Shown here: positions 6,284 to 7,612 of the stretch, piece by piece
How the letters are laid out: each line of letters starts with the position of its first letter
Position numbering within the stretch: position 1 is the first letter of the stretch
NCBI GenBank assembly: GCA_023441105.1
Contig: JAEZQX010000148.1
Span: 1 to 7,612, forward strand
Direction: 5' to 3'
From: Pseudomonadota bacterium
Lineage (GTDB): Bacteria > Pseudomonadota > Gammaproteobacteria > Burkholderiales > Burkholderiaceae
DNA: 7,612 bases
Notes under the pieces: generated by a model
Database searches by the model: none
Seen by the model: the letters and a program-made list of their open reading frames with translations, nothing else
Told to the model about the DNA's origin: nothing
Program-made: the position numbers and the translations under genes

Positions 6284-7612
6284 TCAGATGCTGGCGAGCA
6301 GCTCGCGCGCCCTCTGCTGCTGGCTGGCATCGCCGCCGCGCACCACTTCCTGGAGCAGCTCCCGCGCGCCTTCCTTGTCTCCGATCTCGCCGTAGGCGGA
6401 GGCCAGGTCCAGCTTGCTGGCCATCTCCTGCCACTGGCCATTGCCCGGGCCGGTGACGGTGGACGGTCCGGAGATGGTGGATGGCGACAGGTCGAGCCCG
6501 ATCGCCGAAAGGTCCATCTCCTGCTCGTGCCCGACCTGCTGGCCGTGACCGGTGCGGGTGGCAACGCCTTCCAGCGACGCCACGTCGACGTTGAAGTCCG
6601 CCGGCGCGACGGCTCGCTCCGCCAGCGGTTCGGACGGCAGGTCCAGGTCCAGCGACGGCAGGTCGACACTCGGCATCGCGCTCAGCGGGCCGGAGCGCGA
6701 GGGAGCGAACTCCATGCCGCCGTCGAGGTCGCTGCCGGCCCGCGCAGTCGTCGTCTCCAGCGACCGGTCCAGGTCGAGGTTGAAGTCCAGGTCGGCGATC
6801 GCGTCTGCCGGCTGGGCCGCCTGAACCACTTCGTGCGGCTCCGCGGCCGGATGCTGGCCGATCAGCGTGTCGCCGGCACGCATCGGCATGCCGTAGGCGG
6901 CTGCCGAGCTGGCCGCCGCGGTGACGGCGGCCGCGCGGCCGAAGCTGCTGTTGGCCGCCGCGGCCTGCGCCGAACCGCCGGAGTACAGCGGATTGGTCGG
7001 ATCGAGCGCGATTCCCATGGTGGCGACCTTGGGCCATTCCTCGTTCTGGCCGCCGGTCATGCCGTACATCTCGCGGGCCATCGCCTCGAACGACTGCGCA
7101 TCCTTGCGGCCGGAGTAGATCTCCATCAGCTTCAGGCGGATCGCCTGGCGCTCAGGCTGGCGCTTGAGCGCTTCCTTGAGGATTTCCTCGGCCTGGGCTT
7201 CGCGGCCATAGGCGATGTAGACGTCGGCCTCCGCGATCGGATCGACCTCGGTCGGGCTCGCCTCGCTCATGGTGGTGACTTGCGTCTGCGTGCCGCCGGT
7301 CGTCGTGTCGACGCTCTGGCCGCCGGTGGTACCGAACAGCGAGTTGGCGGTGAACGCATCGGCAGCAACCAGGCTGTCCTCGAAGCGATCCGCCTTGCGC
7401 CGGCGCATCACCATCCACAGGCCGAAGCCGCCGAGCAATGCCAGTCCGCCGAGGGCGGGCAGCATCATCGGGTTGTCCATCATGCCGTCGAACATCGTCT
7501 GCTCGGTCGGCTGGGCGGGTGCGGCCGCGATCGGCGTCGCCGGCCGCGCCGGCTCGGCCGCCGGTGGTACCGAACAGCGAGTTGGCGGTGAACGCATCGG
7601 CAGCAACCAGGC
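6284..7612 (-). CDS. fimV: FimV-type pilus assembly / polar hub protein, C-terminal part (5' end missing)
   Basis: FimV is a large inner-membrane protein needed for type IV pilus assembly, twitching and polar organisation in Pseudomonas and relatives. Its N-terminal LysM/periplasmic part lies beyond the window. Visible in order are a Pro/Ala/Thr-rich periplasmic linker, a membrane segment at 7465-7406 (MLPALGGLALLGGFGLWMVM) with a positive RRRK stop, the signature 'NSLFGTTGGQSVDT', a TPR-like block 'EVDPIAEADVYIAYGREAQA' onward (about 7250-6960), a long acidic linker with repeated Asp-Leu motifs, and the FimV C-terminal motif 'SKLDLASAYGEIGDKEGARE' (near 6430-6287). The stop is TGA 6286-6284. 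No true start is present. The frame is open to the edge, but 7556-7612 repeats 7318-7374 in another frame, so the outermost 19 or so residues are doubtful. A terminator follows. Confidence 0.9.
   Translation of the reverse strand, partial: AWLLPMRSPPTRCSVPPAAEPARPATPIAAAPAQPTEQTMFDGMMDNPMMLPALGGLALLGGFGLWMVMRRRKADRFEDSLVAADAFTANSLFGTTGGQSVDTTTGGTQTQVTTMSEASPTEVDPIAEADVYIAYGREAQAEEILKEALKRQPERQAIRLKLMEIYSGRKDAQSFEAMAREMYGMTGGQNEEWPKVATMGIALDPTNPLYSGGSAQAAAANSSFGRAAAVTAAASSAAAYGMPMRAGDTLIGQHPAAEPHEVVQAAQPADAIADLDFNLDLDRSLETTTARAGSDLDGGMEFAPSRSGPLSAMPSVDLPSLDLDLPSEPLAERAVAPADFNVDVASLEGVATRTGHGQQVGHEQEMDLSAIGLDLSPSTISGPSTVTGPGNGQWQEMASKLDLASAYGEIGDKEGARELLQEVVRGGDASQQQRARELLASI
7318..7374. repeat. 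57-bp direct repeat, inner copy (inside fimV coding sequence)
   Basis: This copy lies in the correct fimV frame and encodes the family signature 'VAADAFTANSLFGTTGG'. It is identical to the last 57 bases of the window, 238 bp away. Because it encodes conserved sequence, it is the genuine copy. Confidence 0.9.
7556..7612. repeat. 57-bp direct repeat, outer copy at the window edge (probable assembly artefact)
   Basis: It is base-for-base identical to 7318-7374, with the match starting at 7556 and continuing to the final base. The 238-bp offset is not a multiple of three, so in the fimV frame this copy reads as an unrelated peptide (WLLPMRSPPTRCSVPPAA). An out-of-frame copy ending exactly at the sequence edge is the usual look of a contig-end misjoin. 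Confidence 0.75.

Overview
The window is a high-GC stretch of ordinary bacterial core genome, read almost entirely from the minus strand. Gene order on that strand is fimV (3' part) - truA - trpF - trpB - trpA - accD - folC - SPOR/DedD-family gene (5' part). This order, with trpFBA placed between truA and accD, a FimV homologue upstream and a SPOR protein downstream, is characteristic of Betaproteobacteria (Burkholderiales, Rhodocyclales, Nitrosomonadales and relatives). E. coli has the related order truA-dedA-accD-folC-dedD-cvpA-purF. Protein signatures such as the TrpA '[11 protein letters not shown]' segment and the TrpF start 'MRTR' fit this placement. Order or genus cannot be fixed from the sequence alone.

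Layout from right to left, in the direction of transcription. 7612-6284 is the C-terminal part of FimV: a membrane segment, a TPR-like block, an acidic linker and the conserved FimV C-terminal motif. 6264-6234 is a clear intrinsic terminator. 6233-6136 is a short leader with a strong Shine-Dalgarno and a possible 12-codon ORF whose stop overlaps the truA start. 6135-1647 is a tightly packed run of truA, trpF, trpB, trpA, accD and folC. Junctions are a 16-nt overlap (truA/trpF), a 4-nt ATGA overlap (trpF/trpB), 3 nt (trpB/trpA), 34 nt (trpA/accD) and 65 nt containing a perfect hairpin (accD/folC). After folC ends at 261, the SPOR-domain protein starts at 250 and runs off the left edge.

The cluster looks like one transcription unit of unrelated housekeeping functions: tRNA pseudouridylation, the last three enzymes of tryptophan synthesis, the carboxyltransferase beta subunit of acetyl-CoA carboxylase, folate synthesis and polyglutamylation, and a cell-envelope/division protein. 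The other trp genes (trpE, G, D, C) are not here, which is the usual split arrangement in this group.

I found no mobile element, CRISPR array, tRNA/rRNA or evident new system. The points worth checking are: a 57-bp out-of-frame direct repeat at the right edge that looks like an assembly artefact; the mini-ORF coupled to truA; an Ala/Gly-rich insertion in TrpF; and the accD-folC hairpin together with a non-ATG folC start.
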